DNA from: Acetobacter vaccinii
GTDB taxonomy: Bacteria; Pseudomonadota; Alphaproteobacteria; Acetobacterales; Acetobacteraceae
Length of the DNA: 64,000 nucleotides
NCBI RefSeq assembly: GCF_008365315.1
Contig: NZ_CP043506.1
Location: 558,001 to 622,000 of the forward strand
Direction: 5' to 3'
The translations under genes were made by a program, and so were the position numbers. Numbering within the stretch: the first letter of the stretch is position 1; every line of letters begins with the position of its first letter. Below, piece by piece: positions 33,655 to 42,484 of the stretch. The notes under the pieces are model-generated. The model did no database searches. It had not been told where the DNA came from and saw nothing but the letters and a program-made list of their open reading frames with translations.

Positions 33655-34551
33655 ATGACACGCCTCTTCGCAGCCTCCCTTGCGCTTCCCCTGTGCCTGA
33701 CAGCCTGCACAGCGCATGTTCCCGCCCCACAGGGCCATACTGCTGTAGGCAGCGCCCCAAGCTGGAACAGTGCTGCCGCCGACAGTGGCCATGTGCCCGA
33801 TTTTGCCACACGCAACTTCGAGCCCCTGAACCGGCAGGATGTCGTGGCCATAGCCATGCGCGAGTGGCGGCTGTTTGGCAGCCCGGTCAATGATGACGAC
33901 CCCGAACAAAGGCCCGAACCCCAGACCCCCGCCGTCAAACCCGAGCGCACCCCCGGCCTGTGGCAGCGCGTGGGGGAATACTGGTGGATCGGCATGGACC
34001 CCGGCATGACCGAGGCCTCCTGGACCGGCAAGCATGACGCCAACGGCCGTGTAACCGACTTTGTGCATGACGGGTCTTACGCCTGGTCCGCAGCCTTTAT
34101 CTCCTATGTCATGCGGGTAGCCGGAGCGAATGACCGCTTTCCATACTCCCCCAACCACGCCACTTACATCAACGCGGCAGCGGGTGGGCAATCCCCCATC
34201 CTGCGGGCCCACGACCCGGCCAGCTACGCCCCCAAAGCCGGAGACCTGATATGCGTGGCGCGCGGTGCCAGCAAGCAGACCATCCGCTTTGCCAGCCTGC
34301 CCACATCTTATGGTTTTCCTGCCCACTGCGGTTATGTTGTCGCCACCGGCCAGAACGGGCCGCCGTTTGGCCACCAGCTCAGCATTGTCGGCGGCAATAT
34401 TGACGATGCCGTAGCCCTGACCCACGTGCCAACCGACACCAACGGCATGCTGGCCTCCCCCGATGGGCACAGCTACGACCCCCGCTATCCTTGGTGCGCC
34501 GTACTGGAAGTGCTATACGATGCGGAGGAAGAACCCAGCGCAGGCCGATAG
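33655..34551 (+). CDS. DUF2272 lipoprotein (CHAP/NlpC-like)
   Basis: A 298-residue lipoprotein: signal peptide LFAASLALPLCLTAC with lipobox LTAC (Cys18). The DUF2272 part starts near REWRLFGSPV and has WSAAFISYVMRVAGANDRFPYS (putative catalytic Ser/Cys region), YAPKAGDLICVAR, PAHCGYVVATG and a C-terminal PWCAVLEVLY. The layout is that of NlpC/P60-like amidases, but the standard Cys is replaced by Ser-Ala in this region, so activity is uncertain. GGAGACGAG sets the start at 33655. Confidence 0.82.
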   Translation: MTRLFAASLALPLCLTACTAHVPAPQGHTAVGSAPSWNSAAADSGHVPDFATRNFEPLNRQDVVAIAMREWRLFGSPVNDDDPEQRPEPQTPAVKPERTPGLWQRVGEYWWIGMDPGMTEASWTGKHDANGRVTDFVHDGSYAWSAAFISYVMRVAGANDRFPYSPNHATYINAAAGGQSPILRAHDPASYAPKAGDLICVARGASKQTIRFASLPTSYGFPAHCGYVVATGQNGPPFGHQLSIVGGNIDDAVALTHVPTDTNGMLASPDGHSYDPRYPWCAVLEVLYDAEEEPSAGR

Positions 34552-34555
34552 GCCC

Positions 34556-34580
34556 GCCCTCCCTTCTCCTGCTGGAGGGC
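34556..34580. terminator. Hairpin between the DUF2272 gene and cysK
   Basis: GCCCTCC (34556-34562) pairs with GGAGGGC (34574-34580), loop 11 nt, five bases after the stop. No T-tract follows, so strength is uncertain. Confidence 0.45.
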
Positions 34581-34666
34581 ATGCCCCCTATGGGATCAGG
34601 CACGCCCTGCGGCACGGTGGCCCGCCGCGGCCCAACACGACGACCACAGCAACCAAGGCATAGAAG

Positions 34667-35707
34667 ATGACCGACAGCGCCGTTTCCGCCTCCCATCCCG
34701 GTTGGAGCACTCTCTCCTCCGATATGCCTGCGGCCGTGGGCGGGACACCCCTGATCCTGCTGCGCAAGGCCTCGGAAGCAACCGGCTGCGAGATTTACGG
34801 GAAGGCCGAATTCATGAACCCCGGCGGGTCCGTGAAAGACCGGGCAGCTCTGGCCATCATCAACGATGCCGAGCAGCGCGGTGTGCTCAAACCCGGCGGC
34901 ACCATTGTGGAAGGCACTGCTGGCAACACCGGCATCGGGCTGACCCTGGTGGCCAATGCCCGTGGCTATCGCTGCGTGATTGTTATGCCCGAAACACAGA
35001 GCCGTGAAAAAATCGGCTTTCTGCGCATGATCGGTGCCGACCTACGCCTTGTTCCGGCCAAGCCCTATCGTGACCCCGGCAATTATGTGCATGTGTCGCG
35101 CAGGCTTGCTGAGGAAAACGGCTGGACATGGGCCAACCAGTTTGACAACACCGCCAACCGCGAAGGCCACCGTACCACAACCGCGCAGGAAATCTGGCAG
35201 CAGGCAGGCGGCCGGGTCGATGCCTTTACCTGTGCCTGCGGCACTGGCGGCACGCTGGCAGGTATTGCCCTGGGCCTGCATGATGCCGCACGGCGCGACA
35301 ACGTGGCCCCACCGCACATTGTGCTGGCCGATCCCGAAGGCTCTGGCCTGTATGGCTGGGTAAAGAACAATGACCTGTCGATTGAAGGCTCATCGATTAC
35401 TGAAGGCATTGGCCAGTCCCGCGTGACGGGTAACCTGGAGGATGTGCCTATTGATAACGCCGAGCGTATTCCTGACCCCGAGGCGCTGGACATCATCTAC
35501 AGCCTGCTGGGAGAGGAAGGTCTGTCGGTTGGTGGGTCTTCTGGCATCAATGTTGCTGCTGCCATCCGCACGGCCCGCAAGCTTGGTCCGGGGCATCGGA
35601 TTGTCACCATCCTGGCCGATGGCGGTGCGCGCTATGAATCCAAGCTGTTCAACCCGGAGTTCCTGCGCGGCAAGAACCTGCCCGTAGCCCCCTGGCTGGA
35701 CCAGTAA
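34667..35707 (+). CDS. cysK: Cysteine synthase A (O-acetylserine sulfhydrylase)-like
   Basis: A 346-residue PLP fold-type II enzyme. PLP lysine K57 in NPGGSVKDRAA; phosphate loop ACGTGGTLAG; EGTAGNTGIGL binds the substrate carboxylate; GGSSGIN binds the pyridine ring. It makes cysteine from O-acetylserine and sulfide, although cystathionine beta-synthase-like use of homocysteine cannot be excluded. The N-terminus is about 20 residues longer than E. coli CysK. A stand-alone gene. Confidence 0.9.
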   Translation: MTDSAVSASHPGWSTLSSDMPAAVGGTPLILLRKASEATGCEIYGKAEFMNPGGSVKDRAALAIINDAEQRGVLKPGGTIVEGTAGNTGIGLTLVANARGYRCVIVMPETQSREKIGFLRMIGADLRLVPAKPYRDPGNYVHVSRRLAEENGWTWANQFDNTANREGHRTTTAQEIWQQAGGRVDAFTCACGTGGTLAGIALGLHDAARRDNVAPPHIVLADPEGSGLYGWVKNNDLSIEGSSITEGIGQSRVTGNLEDVPIDNAERIPDPEALDIIYSLLGEEGLSVGGSSGINVAAAIRTARKLGPGHRIVTILADGGARYESKLFNPEFLRGKNLPVAPWLDQ

Positions 35708-35715
35708 AAGACTAC

Positions 35716-35746
35716 CCCCTCCTGTGCGTTACACGTACAGGAGGGG
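35716..35746 (+). terminator. Hairpin after cysK
   Basis: A perfect 10-bp stem, CCCCTCCTGT (35716-35725) with ACAGGAGGGG (35737-35746), begins 9 nt after the stop. No T-run follows. Confidence 0.6.
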
Positions 35747-35786
35747 CATAGTGGCAGCGTCACACGCCGCGATTTCCAAAAATTTT

Positions 35787-35837
35787 TGATGATGTTGCAT
35801 CAACAAGCTTCAAAGCATCACCCTTATAATAAAGGGC
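35787..35837. repeat. Dispersed intergenic repeat, degenerate copy
   Basis: Shares TTTTTGATGA, then a region containing AAGCTT and CAAAG/GAAGAG, then GCATCACC with the copy at 42386-42465. Its terminal stem is reduced to CCCTTATAATAAAGGG (35821-35836). Confidence 0.55.
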
Positions 35838-35889
35838 GAGCCGCAGAGGCTTTTATTTTCTCTGATAGGGCCGTTGGGGAAACTGCCTG

Positions 35890-36537
35890 TTAGAAATTAT
35901 TATACATATCAATGCCTTCCTGCACGGTCGCGCAGTCATGCATTTTGCCGTCACGCAGCACGGAGCAGCGATTGCACACCTCCTGCACAAAGCTCATGCT
36001 GTGCGAGACGATGATAAGGCTACGGTCTGGCCGTTTCTCAAAAAGCTCATGACTACATTTCTCAGCAAAGCGAGCATCACCAACCATGATGACCTCGTCA
36101 ATGAGATAGCAGTCGAACTCAATGGCCAGAGAAAGTGCGAACGCCAGTCGCGCCCGCATCCCTGAGGAATAGGTTCTGACAGGCTCCAGCAACTGCTTGC
36201 CCAGTTCGGCAAAGTCATCCACGTAATCGCGCATGGTCTGGTAGTCGCGGTCGTAGATGCGGCTGATAAAACGCAGGTTATCCAGCCCGCTCAGACTGCC
36301 CTGGAACGCCCCTGTAAAAGCCAGCGGCCAGGAAATGGACATATCCCGCTCGACCCGGCCCGCCGTAGGCAGATCCACCCCACCGATAATACGCAGCAGG
36401 GTTGATTTACCGGCCCCGTTATGGCCCAGAATACCCAGCTTTTCGCCGGGCATGACGGTCAGGTTGACACCGTTGAGCACACGCCGCTTGCCACCAGTGG
36501 CGTGGAATTCCTTGACGATGTCGATACACTGGAGCAC
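35890..36537 (-). CDS. kpsT: Capsular polysaccharide export ATPase (KpsT-like)
   Basis: A 215-residue short ABC ATPase of the KpsT/CtrD/BexA type. Walker A GHNGAGKST at about 38-46; the signature is YSSGMRARLAFALSL and Walker B YLIDEVIMVGDARF, both typical of polysaccharide exporters rather than LSGGQ transporters. It energises export through KpsM. Terminal gene of the four-gene cassette; 12 nt separate it from kpsM. No Wzt-like C-terminal carbohydrate-binding extension. Confidence 0.92.
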   Translation of the reverse strand: MLQCIDIVKEFHATGGKRRVLNGVNLTVMPGEKLGILGHNGAGKSTLLRIIGGVDLPTAGRVERDMSISWPLAFTGAFQGSLSGLDNLRFISRIYDRDYQTMRDYVDDFAELGKQLLEPVRTYSSGMRARLAFALSLAIEFDCYLIDEVIMVGDARFAEKCSHELFEKRPDRSLIIVSHSMSFVQEVCNRCSVLRDGKMHDCATVQEGIDMYNNF

Positions 36538-36549
36538 GCGGTATTTCCC

Positions 36550-37356
36550 TTAGACAACCGTAAGATGCTTGCGGACATTGCGGGTCATCCAGATACCGAT
36601 CAGCAGCATGAGGGCGGTCATCCAAGTATCGTAGAAAATATCATACTTGGCGTTACCGCTGATCCCGAACTGGCCACCGCGGATCATTTCCACATTGTTG
36701 GCCATGGGGGAGAGCTCCAGAATCCACTGGTATTTCATGGGTAGCCACGAAACCATGATGAACGCCCCGGAGAACGGCAGGCTGAGGTAACTGAGAATAC
36801 CTACCGCCTTTTCCACTAGATCCGAAATCTCACTGAGCGATGCCACAAGCAGGGCTGTCGCAAACGAGAACATGCACTGGAACAACAGCCCCATCAGCAG
36901 CAGACCGTAATCCTGCGGCGGGTTCATATACCCCAGCGCGATGGCCCCGATCATGACCAGAAAACCAGCCAGAATGGTGCCGATAATTTCCAGATAGGTA
37001 CGGGCGGTAATAATATCAAACGGCGTCACCTGCCGGTGGAACAGCAGACTGCCGTTAGCCTCAAACGCCTTGACCGCACGCCCCATGGCATGCCGCCACA
37101 TGGTCAGCGGCACATAGCCGGTCACAACAATGGCTGTCATGCCCAGCCCATGCTCACGCGCGGGCCGGATGGCGGTCCACACAATGGCGACCCCCAGGCA
37201 GAAGAGAATAGGCTCACCAATAACCCATAGAAAGCCCAGGTTCTCACGCCCGTAACGGGTATGGATTTCGCGCAGGGTCAGGGCGTGGATAACTTTGTAC
37301 TGGATAACAAAGCCATCCCACAGGGTGTTTCTCTTCTTCCTTGGGGGCTGTGTCAT
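36550..37356 (-). CDS. kpsM: Capsular polysaccharide ABC-2 permease (KpsM-like)
   Basis: A 268-residue ABC-2 permease with about six membrane segments. Family features are the N-terminal amphipathic RYGRENLGFLWVIGEPILF, the MWRHAMGRAV region, and a C-terminal LSPMANNVEMIRGGQFG loop before the last span. Its ATG overlaps the kpsE stop by 4 nt, so the two are coupled. It forms the inner-membrane channel with KpsT. Confidence 0.92.
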   Translation of the reverse strand: MTQPPRKKRNTLWDGFVIQYKVIHALTLREIHTRYGRENLGFLWVIGEPILFCLGVAIVWTAIRPAREHGLGMTAIVVTGYVPLTMWRHAMGRAVKAFEANGSLLFHRQVTPFDIITARTYLEIIGTILAGFLVMIGAIALGYMNPPQDYGLLLMGLLFQCMFSFATALLVASLSEISDLVEKAVGILSYLSLPFSGAFIMVSWLPMKYQWILELSPMANNVEMIRGGQFGISGNAKYDIFYDTWMTALMLLIGIWMTRNVRKHLTVV

Positions 37357-38552
37357 GAAATCTTATGCTCCCTGGCCCCGGCGATCAGCAGACGGGCCGA
37401 TGCATACACGCCATACGTGCAGGCAAGAGAAATGAACATAAACACGATCAGAGGCGGATATTCAGGATAGTCCGGCTTGTTGGGCTTGGACACTTCCTCA
37501 AGAAACACCATCTGCCTGTCAGCCTGCGCCTTGGCACTTTCCAGAGACGTCACTTCCGACAGCAGCACTTTTTCCAGCAACTGGCGTTCCACTGTCAGCA
37601 GGTCGTATTCACTCAGCTTAGGCACGAGCGAATGGGTCGCACCGGTCAGACGGGCGCTGGCAGTCTTGAGCTCCTGCTGCAGCACGGCAATCTGGTTCTG
37701 ATAAATGGGAATAGACGGGCTGTCGGGGGCTGTCTTCAACGTCTGGGCCAGCCGCATCTGGGTGGATGTCAGCATGGACTGCAAGGTATATTCCGTGCCC
37801 AGCAACGAGACTGACTGCTTGCCCGGGTCAATAATGGCATTGGCATCACGGAAGTTGGCCAGACGGGCCTGAAGCTCTTTCAGCTTCTCCATTGTCTGGC
37901 TGACTTCCATCTGCGCCGCACCAATCAGGTTCTGGCGCTGACGAACGTTGATTTCGTTCACCAGATTTTCGGCAGCAGCCACCAGCGCCTGAGCGATCCG
38001 CTGGGAATCAGCCGGGCTGAAGGTCCGCACGGTCAGAACCGACAGGGATGTTTCCCCATCAATCTGCGCTTTGACGTGCTTTTTGTAGTATTTGAAGAAG
38101 CTTTCCATATCCTGGCGGGAAAACCAGTTTGGATAGCGGGCTATGAAGTCAGCACCATGGGAATCGAAAACCTTGGCCAGACCATCCTGCTTCAACAGCA
38201 GTTCCATGGCGTCACGCGACACCATGTAGTCCTGCACCGCATAGGTGTTCTCGCTGGTGATAGCCCCACCGCCCATTTCCATCATCAGGGCAAGGGGGGT
38301 GCCGCTCTGGCTCTTTTCACTCCGCACCATAAAGTGCGCCTCGGACACGTACTGGGGCGAGGCAATGCACGACAGGTAGATGAAAAAGATCAGGTTAGGC
38401 AGAATGACAAAGAACGTCAGGCCAGGCCGGGCCGCCAGATAGTCCCAGGCAGACTGCAACCACTGCACCAGCCGGGAAGGCTCAGGCGGGGTCGGTACGA
38501 ACGGGGGCGGCTCCGGCACGATCGGAACATGGTCCTGAATCTGGTCCGACAT
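37353..38552 (-). CDS. kpsE: Capsule export inner-membrane adaptor (KpsE/CtrB-like PCP)
   Basis: A 399-residue polysaccharide co-polymerase. A Pro-rich cytosolic N-terminus precedes TM1 (FFVILPNLIFFIYLSCIA, about 47-64), a periplasmic domain with coiled coil (GAAQMEVSQTMEKLKELQARL; VYQNQIAVLQQELKTA-like segments), and TM2 near the C-terminus (PLIVFMFISLACTYGVYAS). It links the KpsMT transporter to the outer-membrane OPX protein. Confidence 0.9.
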   Translation of the reverse strand: MSDQIQDHVPIVPEPPPFVPTPPEPSRLVQWLQSAWDYLAARPGLTFFVILPNLIFFIYLSCIASPQYVSEAHFMVRSEKSQSGTPLALMMEMGGGAITSENTYAVQDYMVSRDAMELLLKQDGLAKVFDSHGADFIARYPNWFSRQDMESFFKYYKKHVKAQIDGETSLSVLTVRTFSPADSQRIAQALVAAAENLVNEINVRQRQNLIGAAQMEVSQTMEKLKELQARLANFRDANAIIDPGKQSVSLLGTEYTLQSMLTSTQMRLAQTLKTAPDSPSIPIYQNQIAVLQQELKTASARLTGATHSLVPKLSEYDLLTVERQLLEKVLLSEVTSLESAKAQADRQMVFLEEVSKPNKPDYPEYPPLIVFMFISLACTYGVYASARLLIAGAREHKIS

Positions 38553-38640
38553 TCAAAAACCTTTCCGTTCAATCCGAAAGAAAACACGCAGCGTCAAAAC
38601 CTGCTCCACAGCTACAAAACCTGTCATGTCAGGACTGCCG

Positions 38641-39966
38641 TTAGCGGGCCATATAACCAGCGGTAATACCCGGCTGGATGATCGTGCTGATCAGGCCAAA
38701 CAGCTTGTAAAACTCGTTCGCCTTGGCGTTCGAGAAATAGATCACGTCCTTGTCTTTCATAAAGAACCGCTGGGCCAGGAAGTAGCTGCCAGGGTTCATC
38801 ATGTCGATCTGGTACACAACGGGCGTGACAGGGCTGCCCTCTGCAACGGGAAAACCAAGGCGGCGGACAATGTTGTTGTCCTCAAACCGCAGCAGGAAGA
38901 CCCCGTTCGGGTCGCCTCGGGAATCAATCGGCCCGCCGGAGCGCGCCAGGGCCTCTGACAAGGTCAGTTCAGGCACCTGGAAGGGCACTTCCGTCACCTT
39001 CAGAGCCGCACCGAACACGGTGAACGTACGGGGCTTGAAAATGACCTCAATCCGGTCGCCGGGCTGGATCTGGATATTCTGGGACGGATTGTTTTCCGGC
39101 ACCGTCATAGGCACGCGCACCACATGGCCGCCGCGTGTCAACTGGATGATGGAGTCCTCAGGCGGATGGGTTGTGCCCTGGGCAATGGCGATAATGTCCA
39201 GCAGACATTCCCGGCTGGGGGTCAGCAGCACACGGCCAGGGTGTTTGACATCACCATACACCATGGCGGCGTTGGTCACGCCCTGCACCATACGCACAAT
39301 AACCTGCGGTGCCTGGGACTTTTTGCTCAGCCCCACACGCACGTCAGAGGCAATCTGCTCCACCGTCTTGCCGGCCACCGGGATCGTGCCAACATAAGGT
39401 ACTGTAATGGTACCCTGCCCACTGACAACAATCGGCGGCAGGTTAGTGCCAAGGGCTGCACTGCTGCCCTTGGGGTCTGGTGTGCTGTTGCCAAGCATGA
39501 CATTGGTGGAGCTTGCCCCACCCATGGTCTGGCTGCCCGCCATGGCTTCCATCGTGGAAGTCCCGCTGGCGTTGGCACCACCCCCGCTGAAGAGGGAGTT
39601 GCCCAGTTCATAAATCGAGACCTGGAGCGTATCGCCCGGCCCGACCCTGTCATTATGAAGATCACGGCTGGTCACGGTTTCCAGCGTGGAGAGGGGGGTC
39701 GGCTGTTCACTGGCGATCAATGTCAGCAGGTCAGCACTGATCTGCACGATGCCAAAGCCCAGAGTGTTCTTCTTGGGGTCTTTCTGGGCCTCGTACACTT
39801 CACTCTCGGTGGGGCCACTGTTTGGCAGTGAGCCACAGCCCGACAGTGCCAGAAGACACGCACCCAGCCCTCCAAGAGCAGTCGTGTAATGCTTCAGGGA
39901 AGACCGTCTCTCAGTCTTTGTGGAACAGTGCTGCACTGTGAGTAAACGAGTGAACTGACGTAACAT
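38641..39966 (-). CDS. Outer-membrane polysaccharide export lipoprotein (OPX; CtrA/Wza/BexD-like)
   Basis: A 441-residue OPX protein. Lipobox LSGC with Cys44 after a longer-than-usual N-terminal segment; Poly_export domain DRVGPGDTLQVSIYELG, the beta-strand GTITVPYVGTIPVAGKTVEQIASDV, then SLBB-like repeats (TNAAMVYGDVKHPGRVLL; FTVFGAALKVTEVPF). A Gly/Ser/Ala-rich insert lies near residue 135. The start at 39966 was chosen since the upstream 66 codons are unlike coding sequence. It heads the export cassette. Confidence 0.87.
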   Translation of the reverse strand: MLRQFTRLLTVQHCSTKTERRSSLKHYTTALGGLGACLLALSGCGSLPNSGPTESEVYEAQKDPKKNTLGFGIVQISADLLTLIASEQPTPLSTLETVTSRDLHNDRVGPGDTLQVSIYELGNSLFSGGGANASGTSTMEAMAGSQTMGGASSTNVMLGNSTPDPKGSSAALGTNLPPIVVSGQGTITVPYVGTIPVAGKTVEQIASDVRVGLSKKSQAPQVIVRMVQGVTNAAMVYGDVKHPGRVLLTPSRECLLDIIAIAQGTTHPPEDSIIQLTRGGHVVRVPMTVPENNPSQNIQIQPGDRIEVIFKPRTFTVFGAALKVTEVPFQVPELTLSEALARSGGPIDSRGDPNGVFLLRFEDNNIVRRLGFPVAEGSPVTPVVYQIDMMNPGSYFLAQRFFMKDKDVIYFSNAKANEFYKLFGLISTIIQPGITAGYMAR

Positions 39967-40753
39967 TGAGGTGAATACCCCTCCTAGCGGCCCTCGCTGA
40001 TATGTCAAAGACTGATCGAATTGACAAGATGGCCGCACATATGATGCCGCTCCGTCTCTTACACAGATGGATGATGATCTTCCAGCAGGATATCTCTGGC
40101 CACGCGGACATACACCCCTCGGCAGGGGGCAACTGACTGAGCATGCTACACAATCATGGCTCATCCATGGCAGCCTGCCTCTACTCTGCCCCAGCCCGAC
40201 AACGCGGCAGGGCTACGACCTTCGGCGCCCCTTCTGACGGCATGACTCTGGGTCAGGAAAGGGAAACCCCGACGCAGGACTCCTTCGTACAATAACGACG
40301 GCAAAAGTGTTGCCACGGCATCAGCATACCCCCTCCCCCACAATCAAAAGGGCGGTTGCTTACCCGCTTCTGACTGATGGCATGGCTGATCTTCCACGGC
40401 GGCAACCGGGATTACCCAATCGGATATCCGCCACGCTGACCACGCTTGACGAGATTTTTCTGCCAGCGCGGACTGCCGACAAAGAAGCAGGAACGCAGCA
40501 GACGACTGCTGTGGAGTGTGAGAGCAAAAGCGCCAGTCTCTCGCTTCCAAGCCCCTGACGCAAAACCATAGAGAGGCTTCAGCCTCACCTATACTCACAG
40601 TGATAAAAACGAGCCTTCTATATAGTGTCCTGCCAGAAGACAGCCACTCCTCCGCGCGCTACTCCACGGAAATGCTCCCCTCATGGGGTGGCGTGTGAAA
40701 CCACCCCGAGGCCACTTAGGGAACACCACAGAGCCTAGCAGGCAGCGCAAGCT
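39967..40753. other. Long gene-free region upstream of the export cassette
   Basis: These 787 nt hold the promoter of the export operon and a long potential leader. I find only short frames without family resemblance. A hairpin (40680-40710: CTC-AT-GGGGTGG / CCACCCC-GAG) lies downstream of the lipocalin-like gene and may terminate it. No mobile element or riboswitch is recognised. Confidence 0.5.
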
Positions 40754-41236
40754 TTACGCTGCTTCCTGGGCTGCGCGCCGGAAGCGGATAATGCTGCGGG
40801 ACATCCGGCCGCCACCCCAGTTGGGCATGCAGCGCCAAGGCGTGACCACATTGGCGTGCTCACCATCCAGCGACACAGTGCGGCGCTGCTCGGTGCCTAC
40901 CCATTCCGGCGCCCATGCTGTTTCCACCTTGGTGATCCACTGATTGCCTTCAACACGATACCGACCGATATATGCCACCAGCGTACGCATCAGCACGGAA
41001 CGTTCATCATCAGAGCTGGCAGGCTGTCTGCCCGACCCCTCGAGGTTGAACGCAACCCAGTTATCAGGCGTAAACACAACGCGGCCACGCGGCGCATCGC
41101 CCATGGCGTCGATCAGGTCTCCGCTTTCCTTGTCTTCCACCTGGTAGGACACAAGCTCCCACGTGCCGACAAGACCTTTTCTGAGCGTATCTTCCGTCTG
41201 GACTGATGTATCGGTAGTATTGCAGTTATTGGACAT
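40754..41236 (-). CDS. Lipocalin-like domain protein
   Basis: A 160-residue protein starting at MSNNCNTTD (41236), behind GGGGAGACC. The core LVGTWELVSYQVEDKESGD is the typical first strand of Lipocalin_5/lipocalin-like proteins (GTWrLvSye), with GRVVFTPDNWVAFNL, IGRYRVEGNQWITKVETAWAPEW and RRTVSLDGEH completing the barrel. No signal peptide, so cytoplasmic. Ligand unknown. It is divergent from a LysR regulator that probably controls it. Confidence 0.8.
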   Translation of the reverse strand: MSNNCNTTDTSVQTEDTLRKGLVGTWELVSYQVEDKESGDLIDAMGDAPRGRVVFTPDNWVAFNLEGSGRQPASSDDERSVLMRTLVAYIGRYRVEGNQWITKVETAWAPEWVGTEQRRTVSLDGEHANVVTPWRCMPNWGGGRMSRSIIRFRRAAQEAA

Positions 41237-41315
41237 GGTCTCCCCACCTTGTTTTCGCCTCACCAGCCAGAAGCGGGGCAGCGAATTTCCCGCGCTTCAT
41301 ACCCTTGTCGAACCC

Positions 41316-41337
41316 CGCGCCAGCGCACTCTGGCGCG
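41316..41337. promoter_or_regulatory. Inverted repeat in the lysR/lipocalin spacer
   Basis: CGCGCCAG (41316-41323) with CTGGCGCG (41330-41337), 8-bp perfect arms and a 6-nt centre. A candidate operator near the middle of the 205-nt divergent spacer. Confidence 0.45.
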
Positions 41338-41389
41338 CAATACGGTTGGGCACAGCCTGACTATGCCCTCGCCCACAAGCGGCCCGGTA

Positions 41390-41423
41390 GCCTCACCCGG
41401 TGAAAATCGCTTTTGCGTGAGGC
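41390..41423. promoter_or_regulatory. Second inverted repeat close to lysR
   Basis: GCCTCAC (41390-41396) with GTGAGGC (41417-41423), separated by 20 nt and ending 18 nt before the LysR start. The position fits autoregulation. Confidence 0.45.
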
Positions 41424-41441
41424 ACAACAATGGAGTGACCA

Positions 41442-42353
41442 ATGCCTTATGACGAAATCAGTGACCTGCGGTTTTTCACCATGCTGATTGAAGCAGGCAG
41501 TGTCACAGCCGCAGCCCGCAGCATGGGCACATCGCCTGCTGTGACCTCCCGCCGGTTGTCGCGGATGGAGGAGCGACTGGGTAGCAGCCTTGTCGTACGC
41601 ACAACACGGCACTTTCGCCCAACCGAGACAGGCCGTGTGCTGTATGAACGCGGGGTTCAGATTGTTTCCGACGTTGACAAGCTGGAAGACGAAATTGCAC
41701 AGGCCAACCAAAGCCCGCAGGGTAGCCTGAACATAGGCGCGCCGGTGGAACTGGGCCGCCGCCAGATTGCTCCTTTTATTGAAACATTCAGTGAGAAATA
41801 CCCCAAGCTGAGCCTCAGTCTGGCTCTTGCGGGGGAAGGGCTGCACGATTCAACTGACTGCCTGGATGTGATCCTGCGACTGGGTATGCCCGACACACCG
41901 GGTGCCATCGTCACCCTGCTGGCAACAACACGGCGGGTACTGTGTGCCGCTCCATCCTATATTGAGCGCCGGTCACTGCCGCAGACCCCCCATGACCTGT
42001 CCAAGCATGACTGCCTTTGCCTGCGCCGCCACAAAACCATGACCGTGCTGAACAAATGGGTCATCGGAGATGATGAGAAGAAAGACATCGTCACCGTTCA
42101 TTCCCGGCTTTCCAGCACCAGTTGCGAAATCATCCACGACTGGGCGCTGTCTGGCCGGGGCATTGCCTACAAGCTGCTGTGTGACGTGCACCACGATATA
42201 GAAAGCGGAAAACTGGCGCGTATTTTCCCTGACCTGTATGGCGAAAAAACCGACCTCTACGCCGTCATGCCGTCCCGCCAGCATGCCAGTGTGAATGTCC
42301 GCACCTTCCTGCATGAACTCAGGGAATTTTTGCGTAACACCGGAGGCTTTTGA
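41442..42353 (+). CDS. LysR-family transcriptional regulator
   Basis: A 303-residue LTTR. The N-terminal HTH reads LRFFTMLIEAGSVTAAARSMGTSPAVTSRRLSRMEERLGSSLVVRTTRHFRPTETG, followed by a linker helix and the two-lobed effector domain (GSLNIGAPVELGRRQIAPF through DLYAVMPSRQH). It is of the AaeR/DmlR-like subgroup with an RxTRHFRPT box. Divergent from the lipocalin-like gene, its probable target. It ends in a hairpin-rich spacer. Confidence 0.92.
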   Translation: MPYDEISDLRFFTMLIEAGSVTAAARSMGTSPAVTSRRLSRMEERLGSSLVVRTTRHFRPTETGRVLYERGVQIVSDVDKLEDEIAQANQSPQGSLNIGAPVELGRRQIAPFIETFSEKYPKLSLSLALAGEGLHDSTDCLDVILRLGMPDTPGAIVTLLATTRRVLCAAPSYIERRSLPQTPHDLSKHDCLCLRRHKTMTVLNKWVIGDDEKKDIVTVHSRLSSTSCEIIHDWALSGRGIAYKLLCDVHHDIESGKLARIFPDLYGEKTDLYAVMPSRQHASVNVRTFLHELREFLRNTGGF

Positions 42354-42385
42354 TGCCCTCATAACCACATGATAAAAAAGAATAA

Positions 42386-42465
42386 AAGTTTTTGATGAAG
42401 CTTTTTTCAAAAAGCTTTGAAGAGCATCACCTTTTTGGAAAAAGGTGACACCCAAAACTTTTCAA
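42386..42465. repeat. Dispersed intergenic repeat with two hairpins (terminator-like)
   Basis: Contains AAGCTTTTT/AAAAAGCTT (42398-42417) and TCACCTTTTT-GG-AAAAAGGTGA (42427-42448), followed by ACACCCAAAACTTTT. The same order is seen at 53786-53850 and, degenerate, at 35787. It sits between convergent genes and can act as a bidirectional terminator. Confidence 0.75.
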
Positions 42466-42484
42466 GAGTTTACAGAGTATCTCG

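Noticed and set aside
40167..40558. Short frames in the spacer upstream of the export operon
   Set aside because: No ribosome sites, no family resemblance, conflicting strands.
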